A DNA stretch of 64,000 nt from JBNKHH01 sp050290245 (GCA_050290245.1 JBNKHH010000087.1:1-64000), one strand, 5' to 3'; shown: positions 36,779-47,063, counted from the stretch's first letter. Notes: a model not told the origin generated them from the letters alone. Numbers and translations: made by a program.

Positions 36779-36808
36779 AAAAAAATGGGGGCCAACGGCC
36801 CCCATTTT
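36779..36808. terminator. Bidirectional intrinsic terminator
   Basis: A 12-base perfect stem, AAAATGGGGGCC with GGCCCCCATTTT, around loop AAC (arms 36782-36793 and 36797-36808). A run of seven A/T bases on the gltA side makes it strong for minus-strand transcripts, and TTTT serves the plus strand. Confidence 0.9.
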
Positions 36809-36826
36809 GCGATGCTGTCTTGAGCA

Positions 36827-38122
36827 TCAGCGGTTTTCGACATCCACGTAATCGCGGCTTGCGGCACCGACATAAAGCTGGCGCGGACGACCGATCTTCA
36901 TCTGTGGGTCGGCGATCATCTCTTTCCACTGGCTGATCCATCCGACGGTCCGTGCCAGGGCAAAGATCGGCGTAAACATGGAGGTCGGGAACCCGATCGC
37001 ATCGAGGATGATACCCGAGTAAAAGTCGACGTTCGGATAAAGCTTCTTTTCCTGGAAGTACGGATCGTTGATCGCGATCTGTTCAAGTTGCTTGGCAACC
37101 TGCAGCGTCGGGTTGTTCTCGATACCGAGGAGTTCGAGAACCTCGTCTGCCGACTGCTTCATGACCTTGGCGCGCGGGTCGAAGTTCTTGTATACGCGGT
37201 GGCCAAAGCCCATCAGGCGGAAGGGGTCGTTCTTGTCCTTCGCGCGTTCGATGAATTCAGGGATTCGGTTGGGCGAACCGATTTCGCGCAGCATTTCCAG
37301 ACAGGCCTGGTTGGCGCCGCCGTGGGCGGGGCCCCAGAGACAGGCAATGCCGGCCGCGATGCAGGCGAATGGGTTTGCGCCCGACGATGAAGCAAGACGG
37401 ACTGTCGATGTTGACGCATTCTGCTCGTGGTCTGCGTGCAGAGTGAAAATCCGGTCCATCGCGCGCGAGATGATCGGGTTGACCTCGTATTCCTCGGCCG
37501 GCACCGCAAAGCACATGTGCAGGAAGTTCGAGGCATAGTCGAGATCGTTGCGCGGATAGATGAACGGCTGGCCGATCGAGTACTTGTACGCCCATGCGGC
37601 GATGGTCGGCATCTTGGCGACCAAGCGGATCGAAGCGACTTCGCGCTGCCAGGGGTCGGCGATGTCGGTCGAGTCGTGGTAGAATGCCGACATGGCGCCG
37701 ACGACACCGACCATGGTCGCCATCGGGTGAGCGTCACGGCGGAACCCGCGGAAGAAATACTGCATCTGTTCGTGCAGCATTGTATGGCGGGTGACGCGAC
37801 TTTCGAAATCTTCGAGTTGGTCGGCCGTCGGCAACTCACCGTACAAAAGCAGGTAGCACACTTCGAGGAAGTGCGATTTTTCAGCCAACTGGTCGATGGG
37901 ATAGCCACGGTGAAGAAGCTCGCCCTTGTCACCGTCGATGAATGTTATGGTTGAATCGCATGAAGCGGTCGACGTGAACCCCGGATCGTATGTGAAGACG
38001 TCTGCCTGAGCATAGAGCTTGCGGATGTCGATGACATCGGGCCCGCATGTCGGCGAAAGTACGGGCAGCTCGAACTCTTTGCCGTCGTACGAAAGTTTGG
38101 CGGTCTTGTCGGTTTCAGCCAT
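36827..38122 (-). CDS. gltA: Citrate synthase (type II)
   Basis: A 431-residue TCA-cycle enzyme that condenses oxaloacetate and acetyl-CoA. Catalytic His residues are seen in [11 protein letters not shown] and [13 protein letters not shown]; the Asp lies near FYSGI. The N-terminal beta-domain with [16 protein letters not shown] is the mark of the Gram-negative hexameric type controlled by NADH. The start at 38122 has GGGGA five bases upstream; an in-frame start 27 bases earlier is less likely. It follows gltX on the same strand after 46 bases. Confidence 0.97.
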   Translation of the reverse strand: MAETDKTAKLSYDGKEFELPVLSPTCGPDVIDIRKLYAQADVFTYDPGFTSTASCDSTITFIDGDKGELLHRGYPIDQLAEKSHFLEVCYLLLYGELPTADQLEDFESRVTRHTMLHEQMQYFFRGFRRDAHPMATMVGVVGAMSAFYHDSTDIADPWQREVASIRLVAKMPTIAAWAYKYSIGQPFIYPRNDLDYASNFLHMCFAVPAEEYEVNPIISRAMDRIFTLHADHEQNASTSTVRLASSSGANPFACIAAGIACLWGPAHGGANQACLEMLREIGSPNRIPEFIERAKDKNDPFRLMGFGHRVYKNFDPRAKVMKQSADEVLELLGIENNPTLQVAKQLEQIAINDPYFQEKKLYPNVDFYSGIILDAIGFPTSMFTPIFALARTVGWISQWKEMIADPQMKIGRPRQLYVGAASRDYVDVENR

Positions 38123-38168
38123 GTTGTCCCCTGTTTTAAGGTCCCGCAAGTGCGGCGATTAGGTTACG

Positions 38169-39572
38169 TCACGCGGTCACGTCGTTCAGTCTGGCCACTG
38201 TTTCGTCCCGTCCCAGGACCAACATCATGTCAAAGATGCTGGGCGAAACAGGCCGTCCTGACAGGGCTGCGCGAAGCGGGCCGGCAAGCTTACCGAGTTT
38301 TGTGTCATGGGCTTCGGCAAAGGACTGAACGACGCCCTCGAGCGCGTCGCGGCTCCAGCTAGCATTTTGCAGGTGCGGCGTCAATTCACTCAGTATACCA
38401 AGGGATACCGAATCCAGTGCCTTGGCCGATTTCTCGTCTGGCTCGATTGGGCGAGTATTCAGTATAAATGCAGCCTTTTCAAGGATCTCAGGATAGGTTT
38501 TGGCACGGTCCTTGAGGCAGTACATCGCCCTTGCAAGGCCAGCTTTTTGATCTTCTGTGAGCGCATCGTGACCAGAAATCATCAAAAATTCATGAATCTC
38601 CGCTACGAGTGCATCATCGCCGGTCGCCGCGATGTGTTGGCCGCAGATCGAGGCCAGTTTTTTCGTGTCAAACCGGGCCGGAGATTTGCGGATTCCCGTG
38701 ATATCGAACCAGGCCTTGGCCTGTTCGTCAGTGAAAAACTCATCGTCGCCGTGGCTCCAGCCCAGGCGGGCCAGGTAATTTCGCATGCCCGAGGCCGGAT
38801 ACCCGGCGGCCGCCCATTCCTCGACGCCCAATGCGCCGTGACGCTTGGAAAGTTTCTTGCCGTCCTCTCCGTGGATCAGCGGGATATGGGCCCAGACCGG
38901 AACGTCCCAGCCCATGGCGTCGTAGACCAGCATCTGCCGCGCGGCGTTATTAAGGTGGTCGTCGCCCCGGATCACGTGGGTGACGCCCATGTCGTGGTCG
39001 TCGACGACAACGGCCAACATGTAGACCGGCGTTCCGTCCGAGCGCAGGACGATCATGTCGTCCAACTGATCGTTCTTGATCGTCACGTCGCCCTGAACCT
39101 GGTCGCGGATGATGGTTTCACCTTCTTGAGGTGCCTTGACGCGCACGACGAACGGCGCGTCAGGGTGATCGCTTTCCGGAACATCGCGCCAGGGCGAGCG
39201 GAAGAGAGTGGACCTGCCCTCGGCCCGCGCTTCTTCGCGGAATTTCTCGATCTCTTCGGGCGTCGAAAAGCATTTGTAGGCCTTGCCGTTGGCCAGCATC
39301 TGTTTGGCAACTTCGACATGGCGATCCTGATGCGCTGACTGGCTGTAGGCCTCGCCGTCCCAATCAAGCCCCAGCCACCTCAGTCCGGCGAATATGGCCT
39401 CGGTCGCCTCGGGCGTCGAGCGGGCGCGATCCGTGTCTTCGATGCGCAACAAGAAGGTGCCGCCGCAGTGGCGGGCGTAAAGCCAGTTGAACAGAGCGGT
39501 GCGGGCGCCTCCGATGTGGAGATAACCCGTGGGCGAGGGGGCGAAACGGGTGACGACGGGGCGTTCGGTCAT
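38169..39572 (-). CDS. gltX: Glutamate--tRNA ligase
   Basis: A 467-residue class I aminoacyl-tRNA synthetase. The HIGH-type motif is [16 protein letters not shown] (about 12-27) and the KMSKS-type motif is KKLSKRHG near 249. Helical anticodon-binding domains fill the C-terminal third. Whether it charges tRNA-Gln as well cannot be seen; many alphaproteobacteria lack GlnRS and use a transamidation route. Divergent from comEC. Confidence 0.96.
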   Translation of the reverse strand: MTERPVVTRFAPSPTGYLHIGGARTALFNWLYARHCGGTFLLRIEDTDRARSTPEATEAIFAGLRWLGLDWDGEAYSQSAHQDRHVEVAKQMLANGKAYKCFSTPEEIEKFREEARAEGRSTLFRSPWRDVPESDHPDAPFVVRVKAPQEGETIIRDQVQGDVTIKNDQLDDMIVLRSDGTPVYMLAVVVDDHDMGVTHVIRGDDHLNNAARQMLVYDAMGWDVPVWAHIPLIHGEDGKKLSKRHGALGVEEWAAAGYPASGMRNYLARLGWSHGDDEFFTDEQAKAWFDITGIRKSPARFDTKKLASICGQHIAATGDDALVAEIHEFLMISGHDALTEDQKAGLARAMYCLKDRAKTYPEILEKAAFILNTRPIEPDEKSAKALDSVSLGILSELTPHLQNASWSRDALEGVVQSFAEAHDTKLGKLAGPLRAALSGRPVSPSIFDMMLVLGRDETVARLNDVTA

Positions 39573-39649
39573 TGATGAATTAACCTTCCGGAAACCATGA
39601 GCGCATTAATCTCGCCGTGGTGTACTCAAGGCACCGGGAGGTCACAAGG

Positions 39650-41683
39650 GTGCGCAGGCTGACGGCCTTTTTCGACCTGAACCTTCAACGCGGGTATCTG
39701 TTCCCTTGGGCAGCGGTTTTTTATGGGGCCGGGATCGGCCTTTATTTCGCTCTGAAGACGGAGCCCGGAGCAACGACCTGGGGGCTGGTCGCCCTTTCGC
39801 TGGTCGCTGTCATGGCAATGGTGGTTCGGGTCAGCGTTTCAACAAGGCCATGGTTCTGGGGCCTCGCACTTCTCCTGGCTGGTTTCGCTGCGGCAGGCGG
39901 GCGGGCACATCTTGTCGCCGGGCAGGTGTTGGAGTTTCGGTACTATGGTCCCATCGAAGGACGTATCGTCGGAATCGACCGATCGACGTCGGATGCTTTG
40001 AGGCTCACTCTTGATCACGTCAATTTGGGCGATATCGGCGCCCACGCGACTCCGGAACGCGTGCGCATTTCCCTTCACGGCCAACAGGGCTTTTTCTCAG
40101 CCGAACCAGGACTTACGGTCTTCACCACCGGTCATCTCTCGCCACCCGGCGGTGCGGTCGAGCCGGGTGGCTTCGATTTTCGCCGTCATGCCTGGTTCCA
40201 ACGGCTTGGCGCGGTCGGCTACACCAGATCGCCGGTTCTTGTCCTTGCGCCACATGAAGGGGACGGCGTGGCACTGGCGCTCTACAGGCTGCGTATGAGG
40301 ATCAGCGCGGCGGTTCAGGCCGTCCTGCCGGGGCGTGCAGGGGCATTTGCGGCGGCGGTTACGACCGGAGACCGGTCGAGCATGGACGGCGATACGCTGG
40401 AGGCCTTGCGAGCGTCGAACCTGGCGCATCTTCTCGCGATTTCCGGGCTGCACATGGGGCTGCTGTCCGGTTTTGTCTTTGCCGCGATCCGCGTGGCCCT
40501 GGCCTTTGTCCCGCGGGTGTCGTTGTTCATGAACGCCAAAAAGATCGCGGCAGTCGGAGCGCTCGCTGCGGGGGCAGGATACCTGGCGCTGTCGGGCGGC
40601 AACGTCGCCACCGAGAGAGCCTTTATCATGGTCGCGGTGATGTTCGGCGCCATACTCGTCGACCGCAGGGCGATTACACTGAGATCGGTGGCGCTCGCCG
40701 CGCTGATCGTGCTGAGCCTGCGCCCCGAAGCCCTGTATGGCCCGGGGTTCCAGATGTCCTTTGCGGCGACCACGGCCCTTGTTGCTGTCTTTGGCGAAAT
40801 GCGCGGGCGCAACATGCGCGGGCCGTTTGCCCTGCGGGTATTCACCGGCGTCGCCCTATCGTCCCTTGTCGCCGGGCTGGCGACCGCGCCGGTCGCCGCG
40901 GCCCATTTCAACCAGGTCCCGCACTATGGTCTGATCGCCAATATCGTGTCGGTGCCCCTGATGGGCGCGCTGATCATTCCCGGCGCGGTGCTTGCGGCCT
41001 TGCTGGCACCATTTGGACTGGCCTGGATCGGCCTGAAAGTCATGGAGGCGCCAATTCTGTGGATCCTGTGGGTGGCGGACACAGTGTCGGGCTGGCATGG
41101 AGCCCTGTCGTTTGTTGTATCGCCTTCGCGAGAAGTGGTGCCTGTTCTTGTCCTGGGGGCTTTGTGGATCGTCCTTTGGCAGGGCTGGGGGCGGTTGGCC
41201 GGGGTTCCGGTCATCGGGGTGGCCATGGCGCTTTGGAGCGCTTCTGAAAGGCCCTATGCGCTGGTTTCGCAGTCCGGGGGGCTGGTGGGGATCATGACCG
41301 AGGAGGGGCGCGCCCTGTCCAAGCCGCGCGGTGACGGGTTTTCGGCCCAGAGCTGGCTGGAGAACGACGGCGACGGAGCCTCGCAGGAAGAGGCATCGGA
41401 TCGTAGCGCGTTCGTCAGGGTCGGGAGGCGGCAGTGGTTCAATGTCGGGGCCGCAAAAGTTGTGCACGCGACAGGCAAATCGGCTGCTGCCCTGGCCGTA
41501 GGGGCCTGCCATGACGTCGACCTTGTTGTGGTAAATGTCCCGGCAAGGGAGCCGGAAGGCTGCCGGGTCTATGATATCAGGCGCTTGGACGCCACCGGTG
41601 CACTGGCTTTGCAGCGAGAGGGTGACGCGCTGGTGATCGTGACGGCACAAGACGTGGCGGGCACCCGGTTGTGGTCGCCCTAA
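39650..41683 (+). CDS. comEC: ComEC/Rec2-family DNA-uptake membrane protein
   Basis: A 677-residue polytopic membrane protein. The N-terminal DUF4131 region has two helices and an OB-like part (to about 190); the competence domain follows with NLAHLLAISGLHMGLLSGF and the many helices to about 500. The C-terminal region lacks a recognisable MBL nuclease domain, as in shorter alphaproteobacterial forms. GTG at 39650 is chosen for GGGAGG eight bases upstream; an in-frame GTG at 39617 lacks this. The role in this organism (competence or DNA release handling) is inferred from family only. Confidence 0.85.
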   Translation: MRRLTAFFDLNLQRGYLFPWAAVFYGAGIGLYFALKTEPGATTWGLVALSLVAVMAMVVRVSVSTRPWFWGLALLLAGFAAAGGRAHLVAGQVLEFRYYGPIEGRIVGIDRSTSDALRLTLDHVNLGDIGAHATPERVRISLHGQQGFFSAEPGLTVFTTGHLSPPGGAVEPGGFDFRRHAWFQRLGAVGYTRSPVLVLAPHEGDGVALALYRLRMRISAAVQAVLPGRAGAFAAAVTTGDRSSMDGDTLEALRASNLAHLLAISGLHMGLLSGFVFAAIRVALAFVPRVSLFMNAKKIAAVGALAAGAGYLALSGGNVATERAFIMVAVMFGAILVDRRAITLRSVALAALIVLSLRPEALYGPGFQMSFAATTALVAVFGEMRGRNMRGPFALRVFTGVALSSLVAGLATAPVAAAHFNQVPHYGLIANIVSVPLMGALIIPGAVLAALLAPFGLAWIGLKVMEAPILWILWVADTVSGWHGALSFVVSPSREVVPVLVLGALWIVLWQGWGRLAGVPVIGVAMALWSASERPYALVSQSGGLVGIMTEEGRALSKPRGDGFSAQSWLENDGDGASQEEASDRSAFVRVGRRQWFNVGAAKVVHATGKSAAALAVGACHDVDLVVVNVPAREPEGCRVYDIRRLDATGALALQREGDALVIVTAQDVAGTRLWSP

Positions 41684-41731
41684 TGGGATGTGAGGAGGCG
41701 CGGGACGTGAGCCCCGAGCCGAATGCTGGTG

Positions 41732-42421
41732 TCAGTAGCTGCGGATCAGCCCGACAAGCAGACCCTGGACCTTGACCTGGTCATCGCGGAACAGCCGGGT
41801 TTCGTATGCAGGGTTGGCCGCTTCGAGCGCGATCGTGTTGCCGGACTGGCGAAACCGCTTCAGCGTGGCCTCCTGATCCTCGACAAGGGCGACGACGATG
41901 TCGCCGTTGTCGGCCACCGATGTCTCGCGGATAATCACGATATCACCGTCGTTGATGCCGACGTCGATCATGGAATCGCCTTTGACCTCAAGCGCGTAGT
42001 GATGACCCTTGCCAACCATCTGGCCGGGGACGGCAATCTTGTGGCTGACCTCGCTGATGGCCTCGATCGGCACGCCGGCTGCGATCCGGCCCATGACTGG
42101 CAATTCCAGCGCGCTGGCCTCGATCGGCATGGCAGCGGGGGGCGGCGGGCCGTCGGGACGGTCGCCCTCGATGACACGGGGCGTAAAGCCATGGCCTTTA
42201 TCCAGCGCCTCAGGAAGCCTGACGATCTCGATGGCACGGGCCCGGTGGGCGAGACGACGGATGAAACCACGTTCTTCAAGCGCCGTGATCAGACGGTGGA
42301 TACCGGACTTGGACCGCAGGTCCAGAGCCTCTTTCATTTCATCGAACGAAGGTGGAACGCCATCACGCTGTACGCGCTTGTGGATGAATTCCAGCAAATC
42401 CAATTGTTTGCGGGTCAACAT
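41732..42421 (-). CDS. lexA: SOS repressor LexA
   Basis: A 229-residue self-cleaving repressor. The N-terminal winged helix binds DNA ([15 protein letters not shown], then [11 protein letters not shown]), the cleavage pair is Ala115-Gly116 in [10 protein letters not shown], and the Ser/Lys dyad is Ser150 (VKGDSM) and Lys188 (ATLKRF). AGGAGG lies nine bases before the ATG. Two overlapping LexA operators sit 44-69 bases upstream, giving autoregulation. It lies downstream of moeA on the same strand, as in other Rhodobacterales, but has its own promoter. Confidence 0.96.
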   Translation of the reverse strand: MLTRKQLDLLEFIHKRVQRDGVPPSFDEMKEALDLRSKSGIHRLITALEERGFIRRLAHRARAIEIVRLPEALDKGHGFTPRVIEGDRPDGPPPPAAMPIEASALELPVMGRIAAGVPIEAISEVSHKIAVPGQMVGKGHHYALEVKGDSMIDVGINDGDIVIIRETSVADNGDIVVALVEDQEATLKRFRQSGNTIALEAANPAYETRLFRDDQVKVQGLLVGLIRSY

Positions 42422-42464
42422 TAAGGCAAACCTCCTCTGCTCACGGGGCGGATTATCTTTCCGT

Positions 42465-42490
42465 GTTCAGAGTATGTTCTATGCGTGTTC
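42465..42490. promoter_or_regulatory. Double LexA operator (GTTC-N7-GTTC-N7-GTTC)
   Basis: Three GTTC half-sites lie at 42465-42468, 42476-42479 and 42487-42490, each separated by seven bases. Any neighbouring pair forms a perfect alphaproteobacterial LexA box. It is placed in the 89-base gap between moeA and lexA. Confidence 0.9.
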
Positions 42491-42510
42491 CTGTTTTGTG
42501 TCAACAGTCG

Positions 42511-43671
42511 TTAAAGTTTTATGTAGCTGACCTGCGTGCCGGCGTCTCGCGCCGGGTCGTGTGGCGCACGGACCAGGAGGGCGTTTGCGCCGGAGAGGAC
42601 CGAAAGCAACGAACTGTCCTGGCGCTCGGCAGCAGTGATGGCGTCGCCATCGATCCAGGCGCGCATATAGTGGAGGCGCGGTCCGTTCTTGCCGACAGGG
42701 TGGGTAAGCGTGGCGCTGTGCTGCGGCAGGGCCGACTTGGGCAGGCCCTGCATGGCGCGGATGAGTGGGCGCAGGAAGATGTGTCCGCAAACCATTGATG
42801 AAACCGGATTTCCGGGCAATCCCATCATTGGTGTGTCACCGATGCGGCCCGCCATGAGCGGTTTTCCAGGTCGCATCGCGATCTTGTAGAAGGCGCGATC
42901 AAACCCAAGGTCCTTTGCCACGGCGCCGACGATGTCGTGGTCACCAACCGAAGCGCCGCCGATGGTGACGATGAGATCGGCGGTCCGGGCAAGGTTCAGT
43001 GCGGCTGTCAGCGAGGCCGGGGTGTCTCGGGCGATCGGCAAGAGCTGCGCCACCGCGCCCTCCTGTTCGGCGATTGCCGCGAGACCAAAGGTATTGGAAG
43101 CGATGATCTGGTCTGGCGCCGGGGTTTCGCCTGGCATGACCAGTTCGTCGCCGGTGGCGATGAAGGCAACACGCGGCCGCCGTGCGACGGTGACCTCGGG
43201 CACGTTCATCGCCGCGGCGAGGGCGACGTCGGCCGGGCTGAGGCGCCGCGGCGCCGGGATGCGGTCACCAACCTTAAAGTCCGCGCCTATATCCCTGATA
43301 TAGATTTGTGAATCTGCTTTGTCTGAAAGAATGATGGTGTCGCCTTCGCGGCTGACATCCTCTTGGATGACAACGCGGGTGGCCTGGTTGGGGACCACCC
43401 CGCCTGTGAAGATCCGCACGCAGTCACCGTCCGGAAGGGAGTCGGTAAAGGCATGACCCGCGGCGGATATACCGACGACACGATAGCTGGAGTGGTTCCC
43501 CGCTACGGCATATCCGTCCATCACCGAAGCGCGGAACGGGGGCTGGTTGCGGGTCGCGACCACGGGAGCTGCAAGCACGCGCCCGGCGGTTTCGCGCAGC
43601 GGCACTGTTTCGCTCTCAGGCGGTCTGGCGAGGTCCAGGATATGGCCCAGGGCCTCTTCGACGGAAATCAC
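42511..43671 (-). CDS. moeA: Molybdopterin molybdenumtransferase MoeA
   Basis: A 386-residue enzyme that inserts molybdenum into adenylated molybdopterin. Typical blocks are [11 protein letters not shown] (about 47-57), [15 protein letters not shown], the MPT-binding [18 protein letters not shown] and the [11 protein letters not shown] segment. GTG start at 43671 overlaps the moaC stop as GTGA. It follows the frameshifted moaC and precedes lexA. Its substrate supply depends on the upstream pathway in which moaC acts. Confidence 0.93.
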   Translation of the reverse strand: MISVEEALGHILDLARPPESETVPLRETAGRVLAAPVVATRNQPPFRASVMDGYAVAGNHSSYRVVGISAAGHAFTDSLPDGDCVRIFTGGVVPNQATRVVIQEDVSREGDTIILSDKADSQIYIRDIGADFKVGDRIPAPRRLSPADVALAAAMNVPEVTVARRPRVAFIATGDELVMPGETPAPDQIIASNTFGLAAIAEQEGAVAQLLPIARDTPASLTAALNLARTADLIVTIGGASVGDHDIVGAVAKDLGFDRAFYKIAMRPGKPLMAGRIGDTPMMGLPGNPVSSMVCGHIFLRPLIRAMQGLPKSALPQHSATLTHPVGKNGPRLHYMRAWIDGDAITAAERQDSSLLSVLSGANALLVRAPHDPARDAGTQVSYIKL

Positions 43672-44146
43672 GGCTGGGCCTCGTAGCGCCCCGATTTGCC
43701 GCCGTCCTTGAGGACAAGTCGGATGTCTTCGATGACCATGCCCTTTTCGATGGCCTTGACCATGTCGTACACAGTCAGGCAAGCCGTCGCGACGGCGGTC
43801 AGCGCCTCCATCTCGACCCCGGTTTGGCCAGAGGTCTTGACGGTGGCCTCGACGCGGACGCCGGGACGCGCGGGATCGGCCGTCAGTTCAACGGCGACCT
43901 TGGTGATCGGCAGCGGATGGCATAGAGGGATCAGCTCGGCTGTCTTCTTTGCGCCCATGATGCCGGCTAGCCGCGCGACGGAGAGGACGTCACCTTTTTT
44001 GGCGCGGCCTTCCGTGATGGTTCAAGGGTTTCCGGCTTCATCCTGATATATCCCTCGGCCACGGCGAGGCGGTCGGTAACCGCCTTATCCGAGACGTCGA
44101 CCATATGGGCCTTGCCCTGAGCGTCGAAGTGGGTGAGTTCGGCCAT
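43668..44146 (-). pseudogene. moaC: Cyclic pyranopterin monophosphate synthase, frameshifted
   Basis: The two halves of MoaC are in different frames. The N-terminal half (44146 to about 44021) reads [20 protein letters not shown] through RMKPETLE, then runs into PSRKAAPKK and a stop at 43967. The C-terminal half in the other frame reads [20 protein letters not shown], then [20 protein letters not shown] to the end. The total span is 479 bases, one short of 480 (159 residues), the normal MoaC length. The break is at about 44019-44020. Start overlaps trpC and stop overlaps moeA, so the operon layout is intact. This may be a true lesion or a base-call error; there is no obvious slippery heptamer for programmed shift. 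Confidence 0.85.
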
Positions 44147-44961
44147 CAGGCGGCGCCTTTTCTTGCGACCGGGTTGGCGAGGATCGCGCGGGTTGCCGCG
44201 GTGACGTCGTCCTGACGCATCAGGCTTTCGCCGATGAGGAAGCACCGAGCATTGCTTTCGGCCAGGCGGGAAAGATCGGCGGCTGTGAAAAGCCCGCTTT
44301 CTGCCACCAGGAGCTTGTCCTCGGGCACGCGGGTCGCGAGGCGTTCAGTGGTGGCAAGATCAGTCTCAAAGGTTTTGAGATTGCGGTTGTTGACGCCGAG
44401 AAGCGGCGATGAAAGCGCAAGCGCACGGTCGAGTTCTTTCTCGTCGTGAACTTCGACAAGAACATCCATATTCCAGGTGTTTAGCGCGGCATCCTCAAGT
44501 TCTTTGGCCTGTGCGTCCGAGACGCTTGCCATGATGATAAGGATGCAGTCGGCCCCCCATGCGCGGGCCTCGGCGACCTGGTAGGTGTCGTAAAGAAAAT
44601 CCTTCCTCAGGCACGGCAGCGACACGGCGTTTCGGGCCTGGGTCAGGAATTCGGGCGCGCCTTGAAACGAAGGCGTGTCGGTCAGGACCGAAAGACAGGT
44701 TGCGCCGCCGGCCTCATAGGCCCTGGCCAGCATCTCCGGATCAAAATCGGCGCGGATCAAGCCCTTGGACGGGCTGGCCTTCTTTATCTCGGCAATCAGG
44801 CCGTAGCCTGTCTCGGACGCCGATTGCAGAGCGCGGGCAAATCCACGGGGCGCGCTGGTTGCGCGCGCCTCGGCTTCGAGATCGGTCAGCGGTTTCGCGG
44901 CCTTTGCGGCGGCGATTTCCTCAAGCTTGTAGGCCTTGATGCGGTCGAGAACATTGGTCAT
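44146..44961 (-). CDS. trpC: Indole-3-glycerol-phosphate synthase
   Basis: A 271-residue TIM-barrel enzyme closing the indole ring in tryptophan synthesis. Catalytic segments are [12 protein letters not shown] (about 55-66), [11 protein letters not shown] and [10 protein letters not shown], with the C-terminal VAESGL and GESLM. ATGA overlap with moaC. In relatives it follows trpD directly; here it is separated by about 2.8 kb of other genes. Its promoter must lie in the 48-base gap to marR or in the marR promoter. Confidence 0.96.
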   Translation of the reverse strand: MTNVLDRIKAYKLEEIAAAKAAKPLTDLEAEARATSAPRGFARALQSASETGYGLIAEIKKASPSKGLIRADFDPEMLARAYEAGGATCLSVLTDTPSFQGAPEFLTQARNAVSLPCLRKDFLYDTYQVAEARAWGADCILIIMASVSDAQAKELEDAALNTWNMDVLVEVHDEKELDRALALSSPLLGVNNRNLKTFETDLATTERLATRVPEDKLLVAESGLFTAADLSRLAESNARCFLIGESLMRQDDVTAATRAILANPVARKGAA

Positions 44962-45009
44962 GGGCGCTTGGATACCCTGTCCCGAGGCGGGTGAAAAGCA
45001 TTGTCGGTA

Positions 45010-45471
45010 CTAGGCCGGTTTCAGGTTGGCGCGGCCGTCCGTCGGGTTGAGGCGTGTCAGCATGTCGGCGAGGTGGGCGAGGTCGGTCGTGGCAAGCCTG
45101 TCGCCGATGGTTTCGTTCAATACCCCCGCATAGACCGGCCACATGCGTTTGCGCAGCGTGCGGCCAGCGTCCGTGATCCGCGCCACCTGTCCGCGTCCGT
45201 CCTCGGGGCAGGCGTCCTTTTCCACGAGCCCTTCGCGGGCGAGGCGGTCGAGCAGGCGCGATGTGCCATACTGCGGCAATAGCAGCCGGGCCTGAAGGTC
45301 GTTGAGGCGCAGACCCTTTCGCGCCTTTTCGAGTTCGAGAAGGACGTCATACCACGCAAGTGGCGGGTACCCCTGCGCCTTGAGCGCAGCCTCGACCGTT
45401 TCGGTCAGGGCGCGGGCCGTCTTGGCAAGGCCGGTCCAGGCGGCGAGTGTCTCGGGATTGACGTCACGCAT
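45010..45471 (-). CDS. MarR-family transcriptional regulator
   Basis: A 153-residue winged-helix regulator. The helix-turn-helix and wing are seen as LNDLQARLLLPQYGTSRLLDRL and EKDACPEDGRGQVARITDAG (about 56-105). Divergent from the GST gene, with two copies of a 12-base palindrome between them; it most likely represses both genes. On the same strand trpC follows after 48 bases, so read-through is possible. Confidence 0.88.
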   Translation of the reverse strand: MRDVNPETLAAWTGLAKTARALTETVEAALKAQGYPPLAWYDVLLELEKARKGLRLNDLQARLLLPQYGTSRLLDRLAREGLVEKDACPEDGRGQVARITDAGRTLRKRMWPVYAGVLNETIGDRLATTDLAHLADMLTRLNPTDGRANLKPA

Positions 45472-45491
45472 GTGCGAAAACTCACAGTTAT

Positions 45492-45539
45492 ATGCAGTTG
45501 CATTTATTTATGCGATCCCCAATTTGAATGCAACTGCAT
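45492..45539. promoter_or_regulatory. Paired palindromic MarR operators
   Basis: ATGCAGTTGCAT (45492-45503) and its reverse complement ATGCAACTGCAT (45528-45539) lie 36 bases apart, centre to centre, in the gap between divergent marR and gst. Each is itself a five-two-five palindrome (ATGCA-NN-TGCAT). The arrangement is what two MarR dimers would need to cover both promoters. Confidence 0.75.
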
Positions 45540-45559
45540 GTAAATTGAAAGGCAAGACA

Positions 45560-46228
45560 ATGTCCCTGCACCTGATGAGCCACGCTCTGTGCCCCTATGT
45601 CCAACGCGCCGTGATTTCGCTGACCGAGAAAGGCGTGCCCTTTGAAAAGACCATGATCGATCTTGCCAACAAGCCGGACTGGTTTTTGGAATTGTCCCCC
45701 TTGGGCAAGACGCCTTTGCTGGTGGCCGAAGGACAGCCGATCTTCGAATCTTCAGTCATCCTGGAGTATCTGGAAGATACGCAGGCGAACCCGCTGCATC
45801 CCGCCGATGCGACAGAGCGCGCGCGGCACCGGGCCTGGGTCGAGTTCAGCTCTGCCGTGCTGGGGGATATCGCGGGCCTGTATTCCGCGAAGGACGAAGA
45901 GCGGTTCGAAGCAAAGCGGGCCGATGTGGTCCGGAAGGTTGAAAAGCTGGAGCAGGAGTTGGGCGAGGGCCCCTGGTTCGCTGGCGAAGCGTTTTCTCTG
46001 GTCGATTCTGCCTTTGGTCCGGTCTTTCGGTATTTCGACGTGTTTGACCGGTTCGTGGATTTGCAGGTCTTCGAAAATGCGCCGAAAGTGAGGGCCTGGC
46101 GGGCCGCCCTCGCCAAGCGCCCCTCGGTGGCCACGGCAGTGTCGGAGGATTACGGTCAAAGGCTGGAGGCGTTCTTGCGCGCGAAGGGGAGTTACCTGTC
46201 GGGATTGATGACGGCGGTGGCGGCCTGA
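45560..46228 (+). CDS. Glutathione S-transferase family protein
   Basis: A 222-residue GST. The thioredoxin-like N-terminal domain carries CPYVQRA at Cys11, a Cys-type active site as in omega/SspA-like GSTs, and the glutathione-binding ESSVILEYLE (about 68-77). A helical C-terminal domain follows. Reactions of Cys-type GSTs are dehydroascorbate reduction or deglutathionylation; the substrate is unknown. ATG at 45560 follows AAAGG. Regulated probably by the divergent MarR. A tandem hairpin follows the stop. Confidence 0.87.
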   Translation: MSLHLMSHALCPYVQRAVISLTEKGVPFEKTMIDLANKPDWFLELSPLGKTPLLVAEGQPIFESSVILEYLEDTQANPLHPADATERARHRAWVEFSSAVLGDIAGLYSAKDEERFEAKRADVVRKVEKLEQELGEGPWFAGEAFSLVDSAFGPVFRYFDVFDRFVDLQVFENAPKVRAWRAALAKRPSVATAVSEDYGQRLEAFLRAKGSYLSGLMTAVAA

Positions 46229-46257
46229 GGGGCGCTGCCCCCGTCGCCAGTGGCGAC
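46229..46257. terminator. Tandem GC hairpins between gst and ung
   Basis: GGGGC-GCT-GCCCC (46229-46241) and GTCGCC-AGT-GGCGAC (46243-46257) are two adjacent perfect hairpins just after the gst stop and before the convergent ung end. No T-run follows, but position suggests a shared terminator. Confidence 0.4.
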
Positions 46258-46298
46258 TTCCCCGGGGTAGTACCGAAAAGAAGAAAGCGCGGGTCGAA

Positions 46299-46961
46299 CT
46301 AAGGCGTTTCGGCCTGCGCCCAATCGATCGGCGCGTCGCCTTGTGCGGTCAGCCAGTTGTTGACCCGGCTGAAGGGGCGCGAGCCGAAGAAACCGCGGTA
46401 GGCCGAAAGGGGTGAGGGGTGCGCGGTCTCGATGAGGAGGTGACCGTCGCCTGCGACGTGTTTGCGAAATCCCCGGGCGTGATTGCCCCAGAGGAGAAAG
46501 GCACGGGGGCGGTCGGAGAGGCGGGCGAGGACCTGTTCGGTAAGCGTGCTCCAGCCGAGGTTTGCGTGCCCCCCGACGGTGCCGGCTGGGACTGTGAGCG
46601 CGGTGTTGAGGAGGAGAACGCCCTGGTGCGCCCAAGGGGTGAGGTCGCCTGTGGTGGGATGTGCGCCGATGTCCTCGGCCATCTCGCGGTAGATGTTCTT
46701 CAGGGATTTCGGCAGGGGTGTCTCGGGTGTGACTGAGAAGGCGAGCCCCATTGCGTGACCGGGTGACGGGTAGGGGTCCTGACCGAGGATGACGACGCGG
46801 GTGGCGTCGGGCGCCGTGGCGGAGAGGGCCGCGAAGCGTTGGTGCGGAGGCGGAAGGATGGGTCGGACGTCCGCCGCGAGAGCTGCTTTGATCCGGGGCC
46901 AATCTGTAAAGAAGAAGGGCAGATTGGCCCAGGCTGCGGGGATCTCAGGTGCTGTGTTCAT
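46299..46961 (-). CDS. ung: Uracil-DNA glycosylase
   Basis: A 220-residue family 1 UDG that removes uracil from DNA. The water-activating motif is GQDPYPSPGHAMG with Asp62, the minor-groove loop is the HPSPLSAYRG segment with its His, and LLLNTALTV is also typical. Length and motifs are normal. No LexA box is seen. It is part of the block that separates trpC from trpD. Confidence 0.95.
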   Translation of the reverse strand: MNTAPEIPAAWANLPFFFTDWPRIKAALAADVRPILPPPHQRFAALSATAPDATRVVILGQDPYPSPGHAMGLAFSVTPETPLPKSLKNIYREMAEDIGAHPTTGDLTPWAHQGVLLLNTALTVPAGTVGGHANLGWSTLTEQVLARLSDRPRAFLLWGNHARGFRKHVAGDGHLLIETAHPSPLSAYRGFFGSRPFSRVNNWLTAQGDAPIDWAQAETP

Positions 46962-47063
46962 GAGGTAAGCGCCTATCGGGGGTCGCTGATTGGTGCAAGT
47001 AGGGTCGGATTCAGGCTAGTGTCGCTTTCAGACGGTCTGGCATGTTCGCAGGGGGAGGTAGGC

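Noticed and set aside
43668..44146. Programmed frameshifting in moaC
   Set aside because: No slippery heptamer or stimulating stem was seen at the junction; a plain one-base deletion or base-call error explains it better.
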